From Mesoflavibacter sp. (GTDB lineage Bacteria > Pseudomonadota > Alphaproteobacteria > UBA8366 > Aestuariispiraceae), in NCBI GenBank assembly GCA_017792345.1, contig CP051228.1, positions 3,874,148 through 3,938,147 on the forward strand: DNA of 64,000 bases, given 5' to 3'. Positions 45,579-53,700 of this stretch are shown here, in pieces. How positions within the stretch are numbered: position 1 is the stretch's first letter; each line of letters begins with the position of its first letter. The position numbers were made by a program, and so were the translations under genes. The notes under the pieces were generated by a model. That model was given only the letters and a program-made list of their open reading frames with translations, was not told the DNA's origin and did no database searches.

Positions 45579-45950
45579 ATGAGCAGCGCGCAGCCGGCTT
45601 CGGCCGGAAACGACATGGACACGGGCATCGGCCAAAGAATTCGGCAGGCCCGCGAAACCTTGGAATGGTCCGAAGAGGATCTCGCGCATCGGCTGGGCGT
45701 CACTCCGGAAACCGTCGTCGAATGGGAACAATCCGACCGTGATCCGCGATCCAACCGGATCGTGACCTTGGCGGGTGTCCTGGGCGTCAGCGCCCATTGG
45801 CTTTTGGATGGCAGCGCCGATTTCGCGCCGCCCGCAAATGGCGGCGACCCGGCGGTGGCCGCGCGGGCTCAACTGGAATCGATCCGCCTCAAGGTGCATG
45901 AACTGACGCTGCTGATGGACGATCTGGAAGCGCAGCTGGACGCGCTGTAA
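45579..45950 (+). CDS. XRE-family helix-turn-helix regulator
   Basis: The 123-residue protein has a Cro/CI-type HTH at about residues 16-72, with IGQRIRQARETLEWSEEDLA and VTPETVVEWEQSDRDPRSN. A C-terminal helix-rich tail (RLKVHELTLLMDDLEAQLDAL) may dimerise. GAGAGGT lies in front of the ATG at 45579. It sits 51 nt after ccoS and may be in the same transcript, but a specific link to oxidase genes is not shown. Confidence 0.9.
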   Translation: MSSAQPASAGNDMDTGIGQRIRQARETLEWSEEDLAHRLGVTPETVVEWEQSDRDPRSNRIVTLAGVLGVSAHWLLDGSADFAPPANGGDPAVAARAQLESIRLKVHELTLLMDDLEAQLDAL

Positions 45951-45978
45951 CCCCGCGCGGCCAACGAACCTAAATCGC

Positions 45979-46719
45979 TTAGTCGAACAAGGCGTCGATA
46001 TCGGCCTGGGAAATGCCCTGATTTTCCAATTGCGGACCGTTCAGCAGATCCTCGTCCTCGTCGAGAGTCTCGCGGTTGGGCAGGGGCAGGTCTTCGAACG
46101 CCTGAACGCCCCAGATGTCGATCATGGCGATGACGCGTTGTTCGATGAAGCGGACGGTTTCCACGACCTTCGTGATGCGCTGACCGGTAATGTCCTGGAA
46201 GTTGCTGGCTTCCAACACACGGACAACCTGGGCAACGATCCGTTCCGTCGCGTGGACCACATCCTGATCGTCATGGCATAGACCGGCCAGGTTGGCGGCC
46301 TCGACTTCGATCTGCTCCGCAGCTTCCAGAATGTCGTGGGTGGCCAGTTCGGTCGACCGAACGATGGCGTCCAGCTCGTTTGATGCCGCCAGCAGGCGGT
46401 CGTCGTCCGCCATCGGATGCTTGATCGCGGCGATCTCCGCCTTCGCCTTGGCGATGGATTTGACCAATTGCGCGATTTCGACCTGAACCGCCTTGATATC
46501 GTCCCGTTCGTGGCCGCCGATTGAATCGGAGGCCTGTTTCGGCAGGACGTCTTTCAGTAAACCGCGCATCTCGCTCATCTCGGCGCGCAAAGCGGCGATC
46601 TCCTCAGCCAGCGCGCCGGGCTCTACGTCGGGCAGCGCGCCGTTTGCGGCAACGGAAACGGCTGCAGATCGACCGCGCCGTTCTACGGAGAAAGGCTTTC
46701 TCGATGACGGATGGGGCAT
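45979..46719 (-). CDS. cheZ: Protein phosphatase CheZ
   Basis: The 246-residue protein is mostly helical, with a central long-helix region and the catalytic motif NFQDITGQRI (Asp and Gln of CheZ) near residue 180. It ends in GISQADIDALFD, the CheY-binding tail. CheZ speeds dephosphorylation of CheY-P in chemotaxis. No other chemotaxis genes are in the window, so it is an isolated copy, as often seen in alphaproteobacteria. The N-terminus up to residue 35 is variable and basic. Confidence 0.9.
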   Translation of the reverse strand: MPHPSSRKPFSVERRGRSAAVSVAANGALPDVEPGALAEEIAALRAEMSEMRGLLKDVLPKQASDSIGGHERDDIKAVQVEIAQLVKSIAKAKAEIAAIKHPMADDDRLLAASNELDAIVRSTELATHDILEAAEQIEVEAANLAGLCHDDQDVVHATERIVAQVVRVLEASNFQDITGQRITKVVETVRFIEQRVIAMIDIWGVQAFEDLPLPNRETLDEDEDLLNGPQLENQGISQADIDALFD

Positions 46720-46879
46720 GAAAGATCTCTTGTCAGTGCTCGATTAAAACACGGGTTTTGGGACCGTTCCAGCATGCCTGAAGACGCCCCCGTCGTCTCG
46801 CGGTACTATAGTCCCAATTCGTTAACGAAGCCTAACCGCCATTGGAAAAATTTCTGTCCCTTCGTGGCGTTTTCCCGTC

Positions 46880-46908
46880 TTGGCAAGGCCGGGAACGATT
46901 GCTATAAG
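46880..46908 (+). promoter_or_regulatory. Promoter candidate for tRNA-Asn
   Basis: TTGGCA at 46,880-46,885 and TATAAG at 46,903-46,908 have a 17-nt spacer. The tRNA begins about 55 nt beyond the predicted start point, so a short leader would have to be removed. Confidence 0.5.
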
Positions 46909-46970
46909 CCCGTCTCGCAACGGGGCGGTGACGAAATTGTGACGCCGACAACCCCCGTTGAACAGACTGA

Positions 46971-47045
46971 TCCGCGGTAGCTCAATGGTAGAGCAATCGG
47001 CTGTTAACCGATCGGCTGTAGGTTCGAATCCTACCCGCGGAGCCA
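46971..47045 (+). tRNA. tRNA-Asn (anticodon GTT)
   Basis: The 75-nt cloverleaf has acceptor stem TCCGCGG/CCGCGGA, anticodon stem-loop TCGGCTGTTAACCGA with GTT, T arm GTTCGAATC and an encoded GCCA end. The DNA downstream is rich in phage-like remnants, so the 3' part of this tRNA may have served as an integration site. Confidence 0.97.
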
Positions 47046-47083
47046 AAATCCGAACATTGTAATGTTCGCAGCGTACATAAAGA

Positions 47084-47126
47084 CCCCGGGAAGCGCAGAA
47101 AACTAGGCTTCCCGGGGTTTTTCTTT
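47084..47126 (+). terminator. Rho-independent terminator of tRNA-Asn
   Basis: A perfect 11-bp stem (CCCCGGGAAGC with GCTTCCCGGGG) around a 12-nt loop is followed by TTTTTCTTT. A small perfect dyad CGAACAT-TGTA-ATGTTCG at 47,051-47,068 lies between the tRNA and the terminator; its role is unknown. Confidence 0.93.
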
Positions 47127-47211
47127 GTACCGATTTCGGAACGTCAATTGTGACGCAGATTCCACACGTCGTACTAGCGAACATTAGCCGTACCTCAACC
47201 GAACGTACAAA

Positions 47212-47304
47212 AGTGTGTCAGAAGGGAATTGACACAGTGTGTCAGCAACCGGAGCGCGTTCCGTACCATGAGACCGCACCCTCAAGTTCGAGATTTGTGT
47301 CAAT
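47212..47304. repeat. Operator-like cluster of TGTGTCA sites
   Basis: AGTGTGTCAG occurs at 47,212-47,221 and 47,236-47,245. Between them TGACACA makes two palindromes: TGTGTCA-N9-TGACACA (47,214-47,236) and a perfect 15-bp TGACACA-G-TGTGTCA (47,230-47,244). A further TTTGTGTCAAT is at 47,294-47,304, and its inverse ATTGACACAAA is at 48,901-48,911. This arrangement looks like binding sites of one dimeric regulator of the mobile remnant. Confidence 0.6.
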
Positions 47305-47484
47305 TTTTAGAGATCGGTGACAGCAGGGAAAGAGGCCGGGAATGGCGCGCTTGACCGATTCGAATTGCGCGGAGGCACCATCGAAGACGTGCTCGTTGAT
47401 GTAGGCGGCGATCTCGCGCTCGTAGGCATCGCCACGGTTCTTGGCCCAGCGGCCGTTTTTCTTCTTCTTGGGAGAAGCGGGCAT
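47242..47484 (-). pseudogene. Phage nuclease-like gene fragment
   Basis: The frame from ATG 47484 (AAGGAAG upstream) encodes 80 residues starting MPASPKKKKNGRWAKNRGDA. RGDAYEREIAAYINEHVF looks like the first helix of phage-encoded PD-(D/E)xK or resolvase-like proteins. The catalytic part that should follow is missing: after about residue 45 the sequence becomes unlike the family and stops. I read it as a truncated remnant. The family assignment is tentative. Confidence 0.45.
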
Positions 47485-47590
47485 CTGCTTCCTTCGAGGC
47501 TCGGGGGAGGGGAGAGAGTCGGCACCGGGGAACATCTCGAGGGTGCCAGGGTCGAGGTCGTCTTTTGCCGTCTCGAGGGTGTCTCCTGAG

Positions 47591-47959
47591 TCAGCCAGCA
47601 GATGCGCGGCGGAGAGGGAGAGGGGAAGGCGAGTGCCTGGTCGAGGTGGAGACGAAGTAGGAAGAGGCGTCGGGAGTGCCGTCGTCTTCGGGGCGGCAGT
47701 CGTCGCAGAAGTAGAGGTTCTTGGGGCGAGGGGCGGTGGATTTGCACCCCATGCAGGGGCGGGTCCACATCTGGACCTCTTCGGCGGCGACGTACTTCGC
47801 CGCAGTGATGGAAGTGGAGAGACCTTCTCGTACCAGGATGCGCTTCAGAGTGTCGACGTTGACGCCCAGGTAGCGGGACATGGCAACGTAAGTGTCGCCG
47901 GCCGCAAGCATATCGCTAAGGTGAGAAAGCTGCTCCGGCGTGGGCCGGATAGGGGGCAT
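47591..47959 (-). CDS. Phage-like protein with HTH and CxxC zinc-ribbon motifs
   Basis: The 122-residue product has an N-terminal helix-turn-helix-like stretch (DMLAAGDTYVAMSRYLGVNV, then DTLKRILVREGL) and a CMGC-x12-CDDC motif near residues 69-87 that could bind zinc. The C-terminus is serine- and arginine-rich. It is probably a small phage or satellite protein. It shares the strand with the nuclease-like fragment and the remnant at 48.4 kb, as if all once formed one module. I do not recognise a named family. Confidence 0.5.
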   Translation of the reverse strand: MPPIRPTPEQLSHLSDMLAAGDTYVAMSRYLGVNVDTLKRILVREGLSTSITAAKYVAAEEVQMWTRPCMGCKSTAPRPKNLYFCDDCRPEDDGTPDASSYFVSTSTRHSPSPLPLRRASAG

Positions 47960-48070
47960 AGAACTTCAAGCCTCATCAGGCTGGAGCGTGTCTATGACGG
48001 GATCGAGATCGTTATCGCGTACTAGATCTGGTACACCGAGTTGAATCAGGACGCAAGGGGTACGATAAAG

Positions 48071-48099
48071 TTTGCGACCCCCAGACAGGGGGTCGCAAA
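48071..48099. terminator. Perfect GC-rich hairpin
   Basis: TTTGCGACCCCC (48,071-48,082) pairs fully with GGGGGTCGCAAA (48,088-48,099) around AGACA. There is no long T-run on the plus strand; the minus strand continues CTTTATC. It could terminate minus-strand transcription, but is not a textbook terminator. Confidence 0.5.
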
Positions 48100-48347
48100 A
48101 CCCTTGGTCGCCTTACGGATTTCTAGCTTAAAGAGAATGCGAAACGGGAGTGTCCCTTAAGGGCTTTAAGGTTCTTCAAGGTCAGTAAGGCCCTCAAGGC
48201 GCTCTCTCTACGCGCCTTAACGGCGCTCCGAGAGCGCAGTGGAAGACTTAGTGATGCACGAGGCAACTGGTGCAGATGGCGAGGAGAGAGCGATAGCGGA
48301 GATCAGCGCGAAGTCGCTGACGGAGATGGAATACGTGTAAGCATATC

Positions 48348-48425
48348 ACAAAAAATCGGCAAGCGAGGGGCACGACTACGTAAGTACCCGTAGTCGTTGA
48401 GGAATTTCCCCTCGATTTTTGTTGA
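48348..48425. terminator. Bidirectional terminator-like palindrome
   Basis: Nested stems (CGAGGGG/CCCCTCG and ACGACTACG/CGTAGTCGT) are flanked by ACAAAAAATCG on one side and CGATTTTTGT on the other. Each strand therefore ends in a T-run after the hairpin. On the minus strand it lies just downstream of the remnant gene ending at 48,438. Confidence 0.75.
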
Positions 48426-48437
48426 CAGATTTTCCGT

Positions 48438-48680
48438 TTAGGGCTGGATTTGACCAGGGTGATTCGCGAGCCAGCGATCCAGCTCGAAGCGTTCGATGGC
48501 CAGCTTGGCCGAGATCTGATCCAGACCCATCCCCATCGACAGCATGTGCTTTGCCTTCTGCTTCGGAGACAGGGTGCCCACGATCGAGCGCTCACCGGTA
48601 ATCGTGTTCACCGCATGGCCGACATACTGGGTGGTGTGAAGGACGCCTTCGCCACCAGCGTTGACGGTCCAATACGGCCA
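48438..48680 (-). pseudogene. 5'-truncated phage-like gene remnant
   Basis: An 80-codon open frame without a start begins right after an in-frame TGA: WPYWTVNAGGEGVLHTTQYV and continues with HAVNTITGERSIVGTLSPKQ and SMGMGLDQISAKLAIERF, ending in a TAA. The consistent helix-forming end suggests a real protein once existed. No usable ATG or GTG lies near the start of the conserved part. I do not recognise a family. Confidence 0.5.
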
Positions 48681-49229
48681 TCGTCATTAGTAGCATGAAA
48701 GAAAATCCGTCGACACCAGCCGATCAAGTCGAACACTGTGATGAGGGTTCAAAGGAACGGGAAATCGCAGCAAGTACCTAAATCGGTACTAGTTTTTCGA
48801 AGTGCTCCGATAGTGTGAGCGACCGGACATGGGGAACCTGGAAATCCAACGCCGGGACCACCCCCTACCCCCCCTCTTTGAGGGTCGTAAAAGGCACATC
48901 ATTGACACAAAACTGGGGGGAGAGCCTCGAAAAAGCCCAGAAAACCGGGAGAAGATGGCTCCTTAGTGAGGAACCAAACCCCTCAAAACATGGTTTTCAG
49001 AGACATCCTTAAGATCTCTAAGATACAGGCTTTCCAACCATCATCGTAGTTCACTAACTGCAGTTTAGCCTATGGCAATGGAACCCAAAGGGGGGCAACG
49101 CGAACGCTGTCGACTCGCCCGACTAAGGCCGTCGGGCGGTATGACCAGCGTATCATCTGGTGTACTCCAGTGGGGTATACATGCCGAATGCTATTGGGAC
49201 TCATAGGAACCGTAGTGCTCGGGCGGGGC
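48681..49229. other. Degraded DNA without a supportable gene
   Basis: One short frame (ATG 48829 to TAG 48966, 45 codons, starting MGNLEIQRRDHPLPPLFEGR) might be a relic, but it has no recognisable family. The ATTGACACAAA site and a CTGGGGGGAGAG run lie within it. Nothing else is supportable; lower GC pockets and mixed frames fit decaying mobile DNA. Confidence 0.5.
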
Positions 49230-49508
49230 TCAGTAATTTCCCTCAAGCGCCTCTTTCAAGATCAGCTTGTCAAAAGTCAGATCCGACACGGCCTTGCGGA
49301 GCCGCAGGTTCTCTCGTTCCAGATCCTTCAGTCGGCGTGCCTGATCCACCTTCATCCCGCCATATTCACGGCGTCACCAGTAGAAGCTTTGTTCCGATAC
49401 GCCGAGACGTCGGTAGACAATCCCGACCGTCTCCCCCTGCGCCAAGGCCACCTCGGCCTCCCGCAGCATCCCGATGATCTTCTCCGCATTGTAACGCTTC
49501 CTGACCAT
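49230..49508 (-). pseudogene. IS3-family orfA transposase, interrupted
   Basis: The frame reads MVRKRYNAEKIIGMLREAEV, ...GVSEQSFYW, stop, RREYGGM and ARRLKDLERENLRLRKAVSD, clearly an IS3-type OrfA with its HTH and leucine-zipper helix. Codon 45 is TGA where the family has an amino acid in the (Y)xWRREYGGM stretch. OrfB is absent. GGAGG lies in front of the ATG. The element fragment probably ends near 49,575 just before the defence operon. Confidence 0.85.
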
Positions 49509-49593
49509 TCCAAACCTCCTTCTGTCAGGTTCAGAATGCGCTCGATTCTCTCAATCTAGCCGGACCACTTGCAGGGGAGGAGACCATGGCCGT

Positions 49594-50709
49594 TTAAGGC
49601 GTGTGCGACGCCATCCGGCGCACCTCATGCTCCAATCGCTCCACAGCGAAACGGGTGAGTGCCCTTCCGTGAGCCAGCGCATCACGCGCCCGTTTCAGCG
49701 TCTCGATCGACATGCGAAGGTTGGCCGGGCATCCGCCCTGACCCAAATTGAAGTACAGGTCTCCGAACTCCATGTCATATGGGTCGCTGATTTCATTTCC
49801 GTTCTTGTCGATGTGCGGCATCCGGAGATGCTCCTTCACCTTGGACACGCACAGTGGCCGGATCGTTTCGATGAGCGGGAGTAGCTCGCCGATGGACGCT
49901 CTCCAGACCCGCCGTAGAGCCTCACCCTCGTTGCCGTTCTTCAAGGCATGGAGGATGCATGGGATTTCCCGGCCGTCGACGAGGTCGCTCTCGCCATTTT
50001 CCCAGACGGGGGCGTCGGCTTCGCTTGATCGGTTCAGAGCTTCATCCTTCAAGGCTGACGTCGGAGCGAGGAGGGTGTCCCGGTCCCAAGTCGAGAGTTC
50101 GATCGCGAGCGCGCGATCCCAGGGCGCAAGCTCGACGATGATGCGGTCTAGGAGAGTAGTGTCGCAGACACGCTCATGGTCTCGTCGCAGAGCCGAGACG
50201 AACGACGTCATGTCGGCGCGAGAGACTCTGCCCCGCCAGCTGATGACCGTCGCGAGCTGCGCCTCGAAGGCGTAAGGTGTCGCCGAGGCGGGCAGGGGAA
50301 CGATGAATAGAGGACGCCTGCTGTGCGCCCCTGACTGCCCACGCTCATAAGCCTCAAGGAAAGCCAAGGCCTTTTCGGCGGTCGCGCGATTGCGGCCGCG
50401 GAGCAAAATGACGGTGTTAGACAGCCGCATGATTTTTGAGGCGTGGCGCGGCCGAGTGACGACTGGCCTCTCGTCGGCGCTGGCATAGCTCTCGACGAGC
50501 ATCTCCAGGATGCCGGCCTCGGCGACTTCAAGGCTTCGGTAGTCGAGGCCAGCCGCCCTGACCGCCGTCCGCATCTGATCGATCGTCTCGACCGGAGTGT
50601 GGGGCGGCGTCATCAGAACGGCGGATTTTCCAGCGGAAACCGCCGCCTCAATATCACGGAGGAAGGATCGCGGCCCGGGCAGATTCCACCAGAGCGCCTC
50701 TTCACTCAC
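49594..50709 (-). CDS. HEPN-motif protein at the end of the pPIWI-RE operon
   Basis: GTG 50709 overlaps the stop of the upstream giant gene by 8 nt (GTGAGTGA), giving 371 residues. The first 60 residues (FLRDIEAAVSAGKSAVLMTP) resemble a P-loop-like strand and loop, but the Walker A is degenerate. Residues 60-200 look like the rest of an alpha/beta NTPase fold. The C-terminal helices end with ETLKRARDALAHGRALTRF: R342-D-x3-H347 fits the HEPN RNase motif R-polar-x3-H. A regulatory or RNase effector role is inferred. An IS3 remnant lies 86 nt downstream. I do not recognise a named family for the whole protein. Confidence 0.7.
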   Translation of the reverse strand: MSEEALWWNLPGPRSFLRDIEAAVSAGKSAVLMTPPHTPVETIDQMRTAVRAAGLDYRSLEVAEAGILEMLVESYASADERPVVTRPRHASKIMRLSNTVILLRGRNRATAEKALAFLEAYERGQSGAHSRRPLFIVPLPASATPYAFEAQLATVISWRGRVSRADMTSFVSALRRDHERVCDTTLLDRIIVELAPWDRALAIELSTWDRDTLLAPTSALKDEALNRSSEADAPVWENGESDLVDGREIPCILHALKNGNEGEALRRVWRASIGELLPLIETIRPLCVSKVKEHLRMPHIDKNGNEISDPYDMEFGDLYFNLGQGGCPANLRMSIETLKRARDALAHGRALTRFAVERLEHEVRRMASHTP

Positions 50710-53700
50710 CGGCCGCCGCCTTCTTATCGAAAGAGGAGTCGGTCTTGAACATCTGTCGAAGCAACGGGTGCAGGCAATACTCTGGCTCATGTTCTCCAAG
50801 GATGACCTGCGCGAAGCCGAGATAGGCGAGCGTGTCCAGCGTTGAGGCGGTTCGCCCATCGGGCGCCTTGCCGGTCATTTCACTGAGACAGAGGTCGATC
50901 ATGCTCGCCGAGGCCTTGCCAAGATATTCGAGAGTCTCACAGACAGGGCGCGCCGATCGGTCGATTTCACCAGCGAGGTCCTCTTGACTAAGGCCGGACA
51001 GGGAATTCGGATCGAGCGCGTCGATATCCTTTGGATCGGAGAGCCTCTTGGAGAGATCGATTAAGGCCGGCGTCAGGCCGCCGGTGATTTCGACCATTTT
51101 CTCATGGAGCGCTCCATCGCCCTCGAGCGCGGGCTTGTGGAGGTGCTCCAAATAGTCCTTCACCGCCGGCGGCTCCCACGGGGCAAGCCCCATGATCCGA
51201 ATGGACGTCATACCGGTAAGCGACGCGCCGACATTCCACATCATCCGAGCGCCGGCGATAATGATGACCTTGATGTTGTCTTTTGCGAAGGCCCGGTTTC
51301 GCGCCGAGATGACCGAGAGGGCTTTTGCGTCCAGCTCGACGGTCGGAGGAACGATGACGCGAACGGGTGTTTTCTCCTTGGCGAGCGCTCCAAGCGCGCG
51401 GACGAAGCTTTCGACATTCCGCGTCTGACGCTCGGTCGCAATGCGTTTGTCGACCTCATCAGGCTGGAGGTTCTGGGTGCTGAGGAGCTTGAGGAGATCG
51501 TTCGCGCCCTGAGCGGAGGAGGCCGGGATTAGGTAGACGGAGTTCTCATCGTCGCCGACGAGCTCGTAAATCTGCCCCGCCGAGAGGGGGCTTACGAGCT
51601 CAAGATTCTCGCCGAACCGCGGATGGACGAGATAGGCCGCGGTGGTGACGTCCTCCGGTTTTGCATCCATCGCGGTAAGCAGTCTGTCCTCTATGTCCGA
51701 TTCTGGCAGGAGCGCGCCGACGTTGGGGGTTCTCAGCTTGTAGCGATTGCTGGCCTTAGAAAGGATTCCGAGACCGCAAAGCTCCTCGAGCAAGGCTTCA
51801 ATTTCCGCGAGGGATCCGGTGGAAAAAAGGGCGCTGTTGTAGCTGAGCGCGAGGTGCCGGGCGTCGCCGGCGCTGATCGCCGGCGTCTCTTCACCGATCC
51901 GTCGGTTGTCGTAGCCGTATTTGGCGACGGTCAAGGCCAGCAGGTGGTAGCGGCTGTCCAGCTGCAGTGTCCAGAAGAAGCGATCGCTGATTTCCTTCCG
52001 AAGCGTCTGGTTTGTGGCGGCGCGCTGAATATCGTCAGCGGTGATGGTGTAGGGCGGCAGGTTTCCAGCCGGCCGGGTGTAGAGGCTTTCCAGTAACTGC
52101 TTGCAGAAGAGCTGAATGACAGCCGGATACGCATTGCAGTAGGATAACAGGCGGTGGACGAGATCCGGGCTTTCGAACTGGAAGCCAAGCGCGGCGAACG
52201 GCTCCAGAACAAGGCTCAGGCCGGCCCGGCGCTCCTCTTCGATGAAGGGGCCGACGCGCACCGCATTGAAGTGCGACATGGTGCGGTTCGCGCCTTGGCC
52301 CAGACGCTGCACATTATGGAGGCCGGCGATCACGATCTTGACGGAGCCCCGGCATTTCTCTGCGAGATCGCGCAATAGCTGGAGGTTGTGGCTCGTTCCG
52401 CGAAGCTCTTCTGCGGCGAGGAACTTGTCGCTTTCGTCGATCATCAGGAGAAGACTGCGCCCGGAGCCGGTGACCCACTTGTAGACGGCGTCGCAGACGG
52501 TCTCGCCCTTGGTGATGTTGGCTCCGATCGGGACGCCGTGCGCATTCAACTCCCGAGCGATCTTATGCCAGAACTCCTTTGGTTGGACGATGCTGGTGAT
52601 GTCAACCTTCACCGCGTACCGGTCGTGGGTGGGGATGTGCTCCTCCAACTGGATGGAGTTCAGCAGCGATGACTTGCCGAGGCGTTTGCCGCCATAGACG
52701 ACGACGCTAGTGGGCGCGGCCTTGATCCGCTGCTTTTGAGTGGTGCGGCCGAAGAACATCTCCATCGGAAGGAGCGTTTCTTCAGAGTACGGAACTTGGT
52801 GGGTATAAGGCGCGGCCGCCTGGAGGAAGGCGTGATGGCGGTTGCGCGGCTGAAGGGCGAGGTAAACCGCGAGCGCCTCGTCGAGCACCAAAACCTGGAC
52901 ACCCTCGCGGCGTGCGAAGTCGGCGAGCTCCCGCCGGTCGTCAGGGCCCATGGCCTGGCGGCAGAGCAGAATTCCGAAGCGGCTCATCTCGGCGTTGTTG
53001 AGCGCCTTAAACACGTCCTCCATCGGCTGAGTGCGTTTGACGAGACGTACCGGCATCACCTTTGGACAGCCCCGGCCGTAGCGCGGCAGGACGAAGCGGC
53101 CGGAATTTTCGAAAGCGCGGTTGATGCGCAGGAAGCGCCGAAGTGGGTCCACGCCGCCTCGATCCGAGATGGATTTTACGATCTCGTCTATGCCGAAGGA
53201 GAGACCGCCACCGACTGCCCCGTCGAAGAACTCGCGCACGGCGGCGTCCACAAGGCGCTCACTGGAGGTGAGAGCTATCCAGCGCTCAAGGAAGGTTCCC
53301 GCTTCCGCTTTCTCGGGGTCGGTGAGCGCGGGCAATTTCTGATCGTCTTCGCCGAAGAGCGAAGCGCTCACGCCGCTCAGATAGTCGAGCGCGCGGCGTG
53401 CGAGGGATTCATCACGCTCAAGGCTGCGATGTGCGGCCTGGACGAACCACCCGGAAAAGGCGCTGGAGTGTGCGTTCTCGATACTTAGGTCGTCGATCGT
53501 GCGCCCCTCCCGCAGGGTTTCTTCGTATTCCAGAGCGAGGTCGACGTTGCGCTTCTGAATGACGCTGATGAGGCGCTCAGAATCCGCTTCCGTCAGGAGC
53601 CCTTCGGCGGCCTGCGTCCTAACGCGGTCTTCCGCTGCACGTGCCCAGCTTTCCAGCCCAGCCTGGCACTCGTTGGAAATCGACTCGCAGAGCTCGAATC

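Larger units (their letters stand above)
47960..48437. other. Non-coding stretch with strong hairpins
   Basis: No gene is supportable here. It holds two strong hairpins (listed separately), repeated CTTAAGG-like words around 48,155-48,225 and a short AT-rich segment. It looks like degraded mobile DNA or intergenic phage sequence. Confidence 0.5.

Noticed and set aside
48901-48925. Phage RNA polymerase-type promoter (ATTGACACAAAACTGGGGGG, then AGAG)
   Set aside because: It ends in a GGGAGA-like run, but a single occurrence without a matching consensus elsewhere or a phage polymerase gene does not support it.
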